NCBI GenBank assembly: GCA_033182465.1
Contig: CP137328.1
Coordinates: 248,001 to 312,000, forward strand
Source of the DNA: Sanghuangporus weigelae
Taxonomy: Eukaryota > Basidiomycota > Agaricomycetes > Hymenochaetales > Hymenochaetaceae
Direction: 5' to 3'
Length of the DNA stretch: 64,000 nt
A program made the position numbers and the translations under genes. Below are positions 1 through 9,640 of the stretch, piece after piece. Positions within the stretch are counted from its first letter, which is position 1. Each line of letters begins with the position of its first letter. The notes beneath the pieces are model-generated. The model saw nothing but the letters and a program-made list of their open reading frames with translations. It was not told where the DNA came from and did not search any database.

Positions 1-34
1 CTTCCTGGACAGTTTTCATGTTGTTTCACAGTTC

Positions 35-250
35 CTTGCAGTCTGTCTGACCCTTATTGCGTCAGTTTCACACTCCTTGCCATGATTTCATCTTCTTTCA
101 CAGTCTCTTGCAGTCCGTCTGACCCTTATTGCGTCAGTTTCACACTCCTTGCTATGATTTCATCCTGTTTCAGAGTTTCTTGTAGTCCACTAGACTTCTG
201 TCTTGTCGGTTTCATGCTCCTTGTTGTGGTTTTATTACGTTTCACCTCAC
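35..250. repeat. 72-bp tandem repeat, three units
   Basis: Three head-to-tail units start at 35, 107 and 179, exactly 72 bp apart. The first two are nearly identical and the third is diverged. A partial, more degraded unit may precede position 35. The 79-codon open frame across it is a by-product of the periodicity (72 is divisible by 3), so no gene is called. Confidence 0.85.
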
Positions 251-1340
251 ATCTTGTCACGATCCTACCCCAGTCCCAGATCAGTCGTTTTGTACATGTT
301 TTGGAGCCTCATAGTCTATAAAACCTGCCCAGATGTTGTAGTTTTCAGATAGCGAATACCAGAGATCTGTTCAGCACACACATCTTCTGTTCCAAAGCCT
401 CTCAGACCGTCCCGACCGACTCTGTCAGTTATAGAAAGCCATAGTACCCGCCTTGGGTGTCTCGTCTTCCTTGCCTAGACTAGTCCGGACATTATGGGGG
501 TGACTCGGATACTCTCAGCTTGTCTACTTTCTTCGTCGACTCATCTCCGAGGTGATCAAGTTGCCGAAGTATTCACTCGGTTCACCGCAGCACGTCCGGA
601 TTGGTCTCCCTAGACAACCATTGAGTATCACATCTTGCCTACGTGTATTCGCTCACCCGCCCTTTTTCCACCCTTTCAGATAGTTCACCCCGACCGTTGC
701 GGCCGGAGCCATTCCGACTAACCGCAGTTCCCACAGAGTAGGCCGGAGTCTTGGTCTGTCTCAGGGGAGTCTTCCGGATCACCCTTCTTTGTTTGGTTTC
801 CCCGATTCGTTCTCACTCGCTCCCTATAGGATCAAACACCCTAGCCTGCTAGGATCGCACCTACAGACCTAGTCCGATCGTCCACCTACCCTATCGATCA
901 TACAATGCTGGTACTGAAGAACTTCTTCATGATAATACATGCTGATTGCGCACTGAGCAGGCACTGAGTGCACACTGATCGTGCACTGAGTGCATGCTGA
1001 TCATGCATCTTATTTCTTCTTTGAAGAGATTACAAAAGATACTTCAAATGTTTTCCTTGAGATGATTTAAAATTTCGCACATGAAGAAATGCAAGCATAT
1101 TTTCATGGATGAAATTTCAAATTTCTTTATGCATTTCTCACATGACTTTACTTATAATCTCTTTGTTTACTAAATTGGAATCTAAATCCCTATTGTTATT
1201 TCAAATATAGTTTAGCATTTGGCCAAGGAACAAACATCAAATATATTATGCAACTAAATGCATTATTAAACTTCAAATTTCGTTTGTCATCTAGTTATGA
1301 ATTTGTTCCAGTTTTAAATAACAGTTTGCCCGCTGTGTTC
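251..1340. other. No gene; diffuse AT-rich and short-repeat sequence
   Basis: No coding exon is supported. A TATA-like TATAAAA lies at 317-323. At about 935-1010 there is a cluster of short overlapping direct and inverted repeats built on GCACTGAG and TGCATGCTGATC. The AT-rich part at about 1185-1330 resembles 6740-6890 just upstream of CRN1, so it belongs to the duplicated material of this cluster. Confidence 0.5.
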
Positions 1341-2097
1341 CTTGTCACATGAAGTCGTGGCTTGTTGAGCGCCTGATCAGGGACATCAAGTTTCAGAAGT
1401 GTACCTACCAACCTCTTAACGGTAAGTTTACCTTTCATCTGGCTCATGTCTCTGTCCAAGTCAGAGGAGTTTATTTTGTGGCTTTTCACTCTCAACATTC
1501 TAACCTTTCTTGGATAGATCTCACAATATTTAGCGCCATAAAATCATGTGTAGATGATCCTGGCCAGAGACAGGGTCTGATACTGTAGACCCTGGTCGAA
1601 GATAAATCGAATTGTGGCCTGTCTACGCATGCCTCTTGGGGTCATTTGACTTGTGTGTAAAGAATTCTTGGCCATCCCGTATCTCTGCTAACAGTGCTAA
1701 GTCCCACCACATCAGAGCCATTAGGGAGTGAGGCCTCTGTTGTTAGTCTTGCTCATTCGGTTTACCTATGACCTTCGGTGGCCTCTTCTATCTCATCCGT
1801 CTTTCTGTGCTCCAGAAGGGCTCAGCTCTTTCAGGAATGCGACTAGAATTTAGAATCCAGGATCTTCACATTGATGGCACTTTTCTTTCTATTGACGACT
1901 CGTGTTCTCTGCACATGTACTCCAGGAAATCACTTGCGAACCTGTGTTCCATATTCTATGTCGGCCAGAAATCCTGAGTCAGTATTTGTGGTCTAGGAAG
2001 TCTATAAAACCCCTCCGGAAAACGATGCTTTCTGTACGAACTCACTCGTCTCTCTTACTCTTGCTTCTTCGTCTCATCAAACCCCGATCTGTACGAG
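1341..2097 (+). repeat. Duplicated upstream region, copy 1
   Basis: This stretch resembles 15815-16516 in order and orientation and leads into the DUF7770-like gene in both places. The part at about 1560-1740 has a third partial relative at about 4283-4680. Several short open frames in it are not conserved between copies, so it is treated as non-coding upstream sequence duplicated with the gene block. Confidence 0.65.
2003..2009 (+). promoter_or_regulatory. TATA box of DUF7770-like copy 1
   Basis: TATAAAA about 90 bp before the ATG at 2098. The second gene copy has TATAAAT at the equivalent place about 85 bp before its ATG, so spacing and sequence are conserved between duplicates. Confidence 0.5.
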
Positions 2098-2761
2098 ATG
2101 TCCTCGCAAGTACTTTGATTCAAGTCTGATACAATGTCGATGATAGCCTTATTTGCAGGTATAACCTTCCTAACAGGCGTACTGTTGATTGGGATGACAC
2201 CTTGCTGTTCAATCCCTCTCTCTTCTCGATGCCCATCTCCTATCTGGCCGTGGTAGGGACGCCGAATGCCTTTGGAAAAGTCTTTCATTTCCGGCTGTAC
2301 CTCGTATCACGGTTACCGGGTGCCCGCGAGGCATCCATTCTGATCGACATGCGTCCATTCTTGACGGGCAGCAGGTCGATGGACGGCATTGCGGTGGTAA
2401 AGTACGTCCCATATGCGTACTCCCGAAACATTGGAACCAGGCCGTTCCTCGTACCAGCAACTCCAGGCATATCGGCTGGCACGTTCTTAGAGATTATCTT
2501 TACTAGGTATAGCTTGAATCAATACATGTCAGTAATTAACGACTCCATTTTTCTGTGTTTTGCTGATTGGAAATGCGTAGCTTTACAGATTCAGTTCAGG
2601 GTTGCAGGCACTGGTGCGCCAGTGTTCTTGAAAGGCTGGCTCAAGAGCGGCTGGTCCCTGTAGGAATTCCGCAGGAATTTGCGGATTACGAAGTTGAGGA
2701 ACACCGAAGGTTTGGTTCCAAGTTCCCGCTGCCACGTATCACGGGTACCTTCTACCAGTAG
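2098..2761 (+). pseudogene. DUF7770-like small fungal protein, copy 1 (damaged first exon)
   Basis: The product is unknown. The frame is conserved with the copy at 16517-17170: a tiny first exon beginning MSSQV, a central exon containing YLAVVGTPNAFGK and IDMRPFLT, an intron of about 50 bp with donor GTCAGT at about 2527 and acceptor at about 2579, and a last exon with GCRHWCASVLERL and a terminal FPLPRITGTFYQ. This layout (GCR-W motif, ending in G-F-Y) recalls fungal DUF7770 proteins, but that name is from memory. Against copy 2, exon 1 has lost bases, hits TGA after six codons and lacks an obvious donor, so I call it damaged; an alternative downstream start cannot be excluded. The kinase gene at 3016-4000 is convergent with it. 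Confidence 0.55.
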
Positions 2762-3015
2762 TCATTTCGATACTTCGTCGCGAGAACCCAAACGATAACG
2801 AAATAGTAACATATAATCATCTCCCTTCTACGTATGTCATCCTCATCCATACCATTGAAGATGAGTTAACTGCATCCAGTGGGTGTTCCGCATGTCGTGA
2901 TTTCTGCTTCCGACAACGTCGATTAGTTAAAACTCTCCCCTTCAAAGGGAATCAGTACGCAGTTAGATTGCAAACAATAGTACCCACATGATCCACGGGA
3001 CCGGATAGTAAGAAT

Positions 3016-4000
3016 CTAGAGAGAGTAGGCAATAGCTCGTATGAACGGCAGTTGACCTGGTCTCTCACAAGAACCCGCCATGAACGGTATCCATGTTGTC
3101 CAGGAAGACGGTATGTCCGAACGGGACTTTGCGAAACCTATCATACTTGCACCCTCGAACCAGGATGGATACCAACCTGCATCGTTCCAGTCGATAATCC
3201 ACAGTTGGCCATCGTCTCCCAAGATTATATTGCGTGGATGCAAATCCATATGCGTGAACACGAGAGGAGAACTGTCATCAAACGGCGCACTGTCCAAGCC
3301 CTCCTTCCGGTACTTCTGCATTAAAAGAAGGCGATCTTGGTACCATCTCGACATCTCACGGTATGAGTGGAAAGGCCCACAGCCGTTGTCGGTGAACAGT
3401 CGGCCAGTACACTTCTTGGGAGCTCCATCGTTCGAAGGTGGGCCGGGGAAGGGAGGAAGGCCTGCGCGAAGCGATATGCTGCGTAGTTCATGGATGTAGA
3501 AGCGAAGCGTGATGACAACGCGAAGACGCATCCACCACCCGAGCTGAGACCACGCGTCTAACAAAACGCGGCCCGGTATATACTCCTGGACCAGGTGGTT
3601 GTCGATCCAACCACGAAAAACTCGCTCGTGCGTCGGAACCGGTACGGCTGTGTCTTTTCGTACGAGCTCTGCTGAAAGACATTCACGAGATCCCGTTAAA
3701 GGAGTGCACTTTACTACTACATCGGGAGATATCTTTGCAACGTTGCCAAAGTTCGGTTTGCCAGTCTCGGTGATAAATGTTCCCTTATCAACGTAGGGAG
3801 ACGATTCAACCAACTTTCCTATTTCTTCATTACTCATCATCGACGTACTCAGGATACGCTCCTGCTGCATGAGCATAAGTCAAGTTAGTCTCGAACTAGG
3901 GACTCGAAAGACCTACCTGAGGAGGTTTGCATTTGCAGAGAAATATTGGGGAGATGAGACGGTAGAGAAGACCGTCGAAAGCGTGAACTGTCAACTGCAT
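3016..4000 (-). CDS. APH-type small-molecule kinase-like protein, copy 1 (intact)
   Basis: Aminoglycoside-phosphotransferase-fold protein, predicted 310 aa in two exons (4000-3917 and 3864-3016) around a 52-bp GT-AG intron. Exon 1, 28 codons and too short to be listed as an open frame, starts ATG-CAG and ends in PPQ; the same exon is open in all three long copies, which is why I prefer it to the internal ATG at 3876. Visible motifs are an ATP-site lysine in VVVKC, the catalytic loop THMDLHPRN at about residue 235 (Brenner-type HxDxxxxN), and the metal-binding IDW followed by AGWYPSWFE. Substrate unknown; fungal members of PF01636 are numerous and mostly uncharacterised. No signal peptide is evident. 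It belongs to a four-copy local family and is one of two undamaged members. Confidence 0.85.
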
Positions 4001-4914
4001 AACCTTACAGCATATAGGTCGGAGAACAAATTCACAAGAGAAGCAGGACGCTGCTCGTGTTGGACGACTTCGAGTTGCAGATGATATCTAAACCAGTTGT
4101 AACTTGGGTGCTTACGCAATCAGACAATCAGATCCACTTGACGCATTTTCAGTAATCGGGTTATCCACGATATTTTTGTCTGCCACTTGCGTGCTCTGAA
4201 GACGCTACAACTATTACACCATTTATTCTACAATACCTCAGGTAATGGCGAAGTTCATTTTCCAACATCCGCTTCTGAATGAGTGTGGTTGTCTTTAGGT
4301 CGCGGCCTGTCGATTTTTCACAGGCCTACTCCGGAAGTACGTTTACCGATTTCCTTTATGTGTAAGCTCTCCTTTTGTCTGCCGTCACGGTCCGAGTCAG
4401 AAGGAATTTTGTGGCCTGCTCAAGTCATGCTAACTTTTCTCAGATCAGTCTCACGATTTTGGGTTTACTCAAGGTGCGGGAAATTTTGGCGAGAGATAGG
4501 AGCCGATAGACACTGGTCGAAATTTGATCGCATTCTGGCCTGTCGATGCATACTTCTTGAAGACATCTGGCTTGTGCGTATACAGTTCTTGGTCGTCCAG
4601 TATGTCTGCTAAGTCCCACCGCACCAGAATCCTAGGGCCGTGAAGCTGCGGGTTCTTGTGTTAATCGTGCCGGATACTACACAAGCAATATATCCTAATG
4701 GAGATCAAGCGTGAAGTGAAGAAAGGAAAAGAAACGCCGTCTGGACAATATTAATGTTATCCAGATTGACTGTAATCGCGTTCCCAACAAAGGTGGTCCA
4801 GAAGGCCGTTCTATAAAGAAGCCTGGGTTTGCCACGTTTACTGAGGAAAAGGCTTGTCATCTCTCCCTTTCACAAGTCTGGATTGTACTCCTAACTACTA
4901 TCCTGAGTATAGAT
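4001..4914. other. Intergenic, with third partial copy of the duplicated upstream region
   Basis: About 4283-4680 resembles 1560-1740 and part of 15950-16150, the upstream sequence of the DUF7770-like genes, but no such gene follows. It reads as a truncated duplicate leading into the MYND fragment. No coding exon is supported. Confidence 0.5.
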
Positions 4915-5327
4915 TGTCAACGCTCAGACTGGCCGCGTCACAAATCATAATGTCTTGTTCTCGATACGGGAACGTGGATACGGATGGAATACACGGATCA
5001 CATTCAAAATTTGTTCAATCACATGTCACGAACAGTAGACGGCATCTCGGAGAGCGAACCAACCCACCCCCCCAACCGGCTACGGAAACGACTCATTCCT
5101 CGTCAAAATACAGCTCGCTGTCATCAACGCTGGTCCATGATCGGAAACGCTCGTTTACCAGTCAAATATGCTGTTCTCAAGATCCTGAACGCTTCGGACG
5201 CTTGGAAAACGTTGTGAAAACAGAATACCAAGGCATGAAAATTTATCTTTGGGTAAAATATATCGGAAACCATAATCTGAATATTTGCCTTGATTGCATA
5301 TCTGATCAATCCACATATCTCTGGTAA
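4915..5327 (+). pseudogene. MYND-type protein, 3' fragment
   Basis: This is the last-exon part of the MYND gene at 18806-20093. The shared string begins near CTCAGACTGG, passes through the codons for LDTGTWIR and ends in a frame with HDRKRSF, GMKIYLWVKYIGNH and a terminal W before TAA. The two halves lie in different frames, so at least one frameshift separates them, and the zinc-finger cysteines and the whole N-terminal half are missing. It keeps the same position relative to a kinase gene as the intact copy, marking it as the remnant of a duplicated block. Confidence 0.75.
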
Positions 5328-5652
5328 CAGTGGGGCAAACTCACTCATGCATGTATAGCATTTATGTTGTTTTGGGCTCTTTCGAGTACATATCACTGGA
5401 CCCAGAGCAACTTCTACTAATTTCCTTCTATGATCCGTAACGCGAGCTCAGATATTCAGATGTCAAAGATAACAAGTCATCATTCTGTCTCTTTCATGAA
5501 GTATGTCGTATATACCTATACTCCGGAAATGTATCATATACATGATCCGAATGTCAAAAATCTCCACTTCCTGAGATGTCAGCAACCTAGGGTCTATCTT
5601 CCCAAGAAAGGAATCAGTACACATTCTGTCCCCAAGTGATAATACGTCCAGC
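5328..5652. repeat. Intergenic spacer, duplicated at 14850-15190
   Basis: No gene. The spacer and the 3' end of the following kinase gene recur together at about 14850-15482, ahead of the second block, showing that the duplicated segment runs across the gene boundary. Confidence 0.6.
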
Positions 5653-6656
5653 CTATGATAATAAAAGGTCGAGGACGCAAGAAATAACTCGGATGAATGG
5701 AAGTTGACCTGACTTCTCACAGGAGCCCGCTATGAATGCTATCCATGTCTTCCAGGAGGACGGTATGTCCGAACGAGGCTCTGCGAACCGCGTCATGCTC
5801 GCAGACTCGAACCAGGATGGATACCACCCGCCATGCGTCCAGTCAACAATCCATAGTTGACCGTCGTCTCCTAGAATTATATTGCGCGGATGAAGATCCA
5901 TGTGTGTGAATACGAGGAGGCCACTGTCATCAAATGGCGCACTGTCCAGCCCCTCCTTCCGCCATTGTTGCACCAAGAGAAGTTGGTTTTGGTACCATCG
6001 CGACATTTCACTGTATGAATGAAAAGGACCAGCACCGTCATCTGTAAACAATCGGCCAGTACACTTCTTAGGAGCTCCATCGTTCGAAGGTGGACCGGGG
6101 AAAGGAGGTGGGCCTGCTCGAGAGGATATGGAACGTAGTTCATGGATGTAGAAGCGAAGAGTAACGACAACACGTAGACGCATCCACCACCCAAGCTGCG
6201 ACCATATATCTAACAACACCCGACCAGGTATATACTCCTGCACGAGGTAATTGCTCATCCAGCCATGGAAAACCCGTTCATGCATCGGAACTGGTACAGC
6301 CGTATATTGTCGAACGAGCCCTGCAGAGAGGCACTCACGGATACCCGTTGAAGGAGACCGCTTCACTACTACATCGGGGGCTATCTTCGAAACCTTGCCG
6401 CAATTGAGTTCACCAGTCTCAAAGTCGTAATATGTACCCCTATCGATTTTTTGGGACGAGTCAGCCAACTTTTCTAATTCTTCATCATTCAGCAGCGATG
6501 TGCTCAAGATGAGTTGCTTCTGCGTGAATGTAAGTCAACTTAGCCTCGATCTAGGGACACGAAAGAATCTACCTGAGGAGGTTTGGATTTACAGAGAAGT
6601 AATGGCGAGATGAGGCAGTAGAAAAGACGATCAAGATTTTCAGATGCCCACTGCAT
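5653..6656 (-). CDS. APH-type small-molecule kinase-like protein, copy 2 (intact)
   Basis: Predicted 316 aa from exons 6656-6573 and 6519-5653 with a 53-bp intron. The first exon again encodes 28 residues (MQW...LCKSKPPQ), collinear with copies 1 and 3. Motifs are VVVKR (ATP-site lysine), THMDLHPRN (catalytic Asp and Asn) and IVDWTHGGWYPSWFE (metal-binding Asp). The glycine-rich PPFPGPPSNDG segment between the lobes is identical in copy 1. The C-terminus extends slightly past copy 1 (VISCVLDLLLS). It stands directly upstream of, and divergent from, CRN1, about 450 bp away, so the two could share a promoter region. No frame damage is visible. Confidence 0.85.
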
Positions 6657-7109
6657 GAGTTTTCAGCGTATACGTTCAATACAAGGGCAAGCAACGTATT
6701 CGGCTTGCTCTGGTGATCGTCCTGAACTGCGTTATTAATATTAATATTGTTATTTCATTTATGGCTTAGCAACAATTTCAAACAACAAACATGAATTGAC
6801 ATATCTCATGTAACTAAATGCAGCATTTAATTTCAAATCTTGTTCTGTTTGTCAGCTAATTACAAATGTATTTCGAATTTAAATAACTCTTCTTTAGCTT
6901 GGTCGTGAGAGTCGCACGTGACTGATGCCAGTTGAAAACAAAGCCATCGATTCGGTTTGTCCCTCTTGGGGTGAGATAGAGGGCAAACGCGATGTAACTA
7001 CCGTACGGAAAATATACCTTTTCCTTATCTGAGACATGCTCCCGGCATCCGAGCTCAAACACGGCACCCCGAAATCCGACAGCCGCGACAAATCATCTTG
7101 ACGGTCATC
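6657..7109. other. Divergent intergenic region between kinase copy 2 and CRN1
   Basis: No gene. The AT-rich part at about 6740-6890 resembles 1190-1330. The region must hold the promoters of both divergent genes, but no convincing TATA box was identified. Confidence 0.4.
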
Positions 7110-8042
7110 ATGGCGGGTCGCAAAGTCTGGTGTATCCTCATCGACCACGAGAAGAAGGCTACCTTTGGAGAGGCCTTTTCCGTCATCGTCGGCCTCGACG
7201 CATGCATTGAAGACTTGACAGAGAAGGTCAAGGAGAAGCGGCCAGATGTCCTCGGGAACGTCACTCCCAGAGTGCTCACTGTGTGGAGATGCACGGACTC
7301 CGAAATTGACTTTGTTAACATGGGCTCCGACAACTTTTACGACCGACTCAACGAGGTCTCCCCCAACGAGGAGAAAGTTGAGAAGCTCAATCCGAAGCAG
7401 GGGGTAGAACAACTCACAGATGAGACGCTACTTATTGAGGTTCCCGGTGCGTCGCGCTTCTTCCTCTTTTCAAGCTGGTATCTGGCTTGACTCCTAGACT
7501 CACTTCCGTTCCCTCAGATTTGTATGAGTTACGCCATCCTATCTCAGGTGAGCTTTCATTTGTTGTCTTCACTGTTTCTACTGCTAATAAATTGCATCAA
7601 GCTAAAAAACGCAAGCGCGACAGTGTTACGGGCTCTGCTTCGAACGGGTCCCAGACTAGTAGTGGAGTCTTTATAGTTTGATGATGCTTCGTGACATTCT
7701 AAGCTTAACCTGATGCATGTAATTTCGGAAACCACTCGCAGATTGTGGGATGCTTACTGGGGTGTGGCCTTACCGACAGAATACACCTCACCTCCAAGAA
7801 GGCGAATGCGGAGGAATGATCAGGCGGATCATACGTTGCTCTCACCTATCAAAGTTGAGAATGGGGATCTTCTTCCTGGGTCGCCTTTCATGGAGGGAAT
7901 CCTGGATGGAATGGTGTTTCTTGTCCGTGCAGAATACATTCGAATGTACGAGTACGTCGAAGATTGCTTTGCGAAGGAGTCTTTGTCCCGCCGCCCTGCA
8001 GTCGTCATCACAGGACAACCGGGAATCGGTATGTGTATGTCT

Positions 8043-8329
8043 TGTTGGATTATCAAACTGTCGAAGTTCCGATCGAGTTGTTTCACTTGCCGTTTGGAAT
8101 GAATATATGGTATTTATTAATCATTTGCATTCTTTCGGTTTTGTGTTTGTCATTCTTGTTTGTCAATTCTCTTTCGCCTTTTTGAATTGTATTACCATTC
8201 TATTTCTTTACCGTTCTATCCCGACTTATGTCTCAGATCCCTTCAGTATTATAAAACCGCTGTAAAAACTGTATAACAAAATAATAGAGAGTTTTCCTCT
8301 CGGATATTCGTGTTCGCTCCCTCACAACA
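8043..8329 (+). repeat. Copia 5' LTR
   Basis: 287 bp, TG...CA ends, reading identical to the 3' LTR throughout. A TATA-like TATAAAA lies at about 8252. Confidence 0.97.
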
Positions 8330-8340
8330 GGTTATGAGCC
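8330..8340 (+). promoter_or_regulatory. Copia primer-binding site for initiator Met-tRNA (internal)
   Basis: GGTTATGAGCC abuts the 5' LTR. It is the reverse complement of the anticodon stem-loop of eukaryotic initiator tRNA-Met (GGCTCATAACC, anticodon CAT), the half-tRNA priming mode known from Drosophila copia and yeast Ty5, rather than the usual 3'-end priming. Confidence 0.8.
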
Positions 8341-8440
8341 TTGCTTGATCGTGCGCCAGAGTCCGCTATTTTTCAATCAAAGCAATATTCCGAGTGTTAG
8401 CGCCTGAGACCGCTACAGAGAAAAGGAGAAACTCACCGAT

Positions 8441-9640
8441 ATGTCCTTGTCATTGGATGAACTGAAGTCCGTGCCGTCTTTACAGCCTAGTGGGGAGAAT
8501 TGGACGATATTCGCTATACGTCTTGAGGCCGCTGTACGTGCCAAACGAGTTTGGGACCACTTTGATGGGTCGTCCACTCGTCCTGAAGCGGCTGGAGCCG
8601 TTCCTCCGCCTATTCAGCCTTCAGCTCAGTCATTCGGCCCCTTGGGTTGGCCAAATTTGGGTTTGACGGGCTCTGCACCAGCCCCTCAACCGCCTCCTGT
8701 CGCTCCTGAGGGAATCCAAATGCGTTCTGGTCGAGGTAGGGGCAGAGGCAGAGGAGCAGCGACTGCTCCGCCACCCCAGCCTGAACTGCCTATAGAAAGC
8801 CTACCGCCTCTTCCACCATCCCCGGGGGTTCCTCCAGCTGATGACGATGACGATGACGATCTAACATTGTCAATTCGTCAGGATGCATGGGACAAAGACG
8901 AAGATACAGCAAATTATTTGCTTACCTTGAAGCTCCCTGATACGACTATTGTCCGAATCTTGACATGTCGTACAGTTGCTGAAAAATGGAGATTAGTAGT
9001 TCAGGAATATACCGACAAATCGATGTTTGCACAAACCTCGTTGAAAAACGAATTCATGGAGTCGAAATGCCCCAAAGGAGCGAATGTGAAGCAATTCCTG
9101 AATGAATTACGCCTCAAAAAGCAAACATTAGCAGCATGCAGCGTAACAATCGACGATGATGCTTACAGGTTGACTATCATCAACTCCATTCCTCCTGGAT
9201 TGGCCAAGTACGCTTCGACCCAAGTTTCGGCCGCTGAAGTAGCAGCAAGTCATGCAATTTCGTTTTATGGTGGCCAAATTTCCCAGGAAACCATTCGAAA
9301 AATCCGAGCCATCAATCCAGACGCTCTAATCCATCTCATATCAGTCGAATCCGAACGAGAGTCGAAAGAACATGAAAGACGAAAAACTGACCAAAAACGA
9401 GATACCAAAGGCAAGGAAGTATCCCTCATTGCTGAGGAATGACCTCGAAAGGAAACGAGGACGTGTCGTTATTGCCACAAACCAGGGCATATTGTCAAGA
9501 ACTGTAAGAAGCTCAAAGAAAGAAAAGATCAGTCTTACAGTGGACCAAAACGCGAAACGAAGAACTCACCACCGGAGAAAGAAAAGCCTAAATCGAAGGA
9601 TGGAAACATGAAAGAGTCTGCCAACGTAACTGTGGACTGA
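8441..9640 (+). pseudogene. Copia gag (in-frame TGA, frameshift at end)
   Basis: Capsid protein of the copia element. The N-terminal region has the UBN2/DUF4219-type copia Gag look (WTIFAIRLEAAV), followed by a proline-rich and Gly/Arg-rich insert (RGRGRGRG), an acidic run, and the conserved TSLKNEFMESKCPKGANVKQF-like helix region. A TGA at 9440-9442 interrupts the frame just before the CCHC zinc knuckle (CRYCHKPGHIVKNC), which continues in the same frame. The frame then closes at 9638-9640, where one extra base separates it from pol. The TGA replaces a residue in an arginine-rich context. Confidence 0.88.

Noticed and set aside
7750-8265. Long open frame running from CRN1 into the copia LTR as a gene
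   Set aside because: It is out of frame with the Crinkler coding sequence and ends in LTR sequence that is repeated identically at the 3' LTR.
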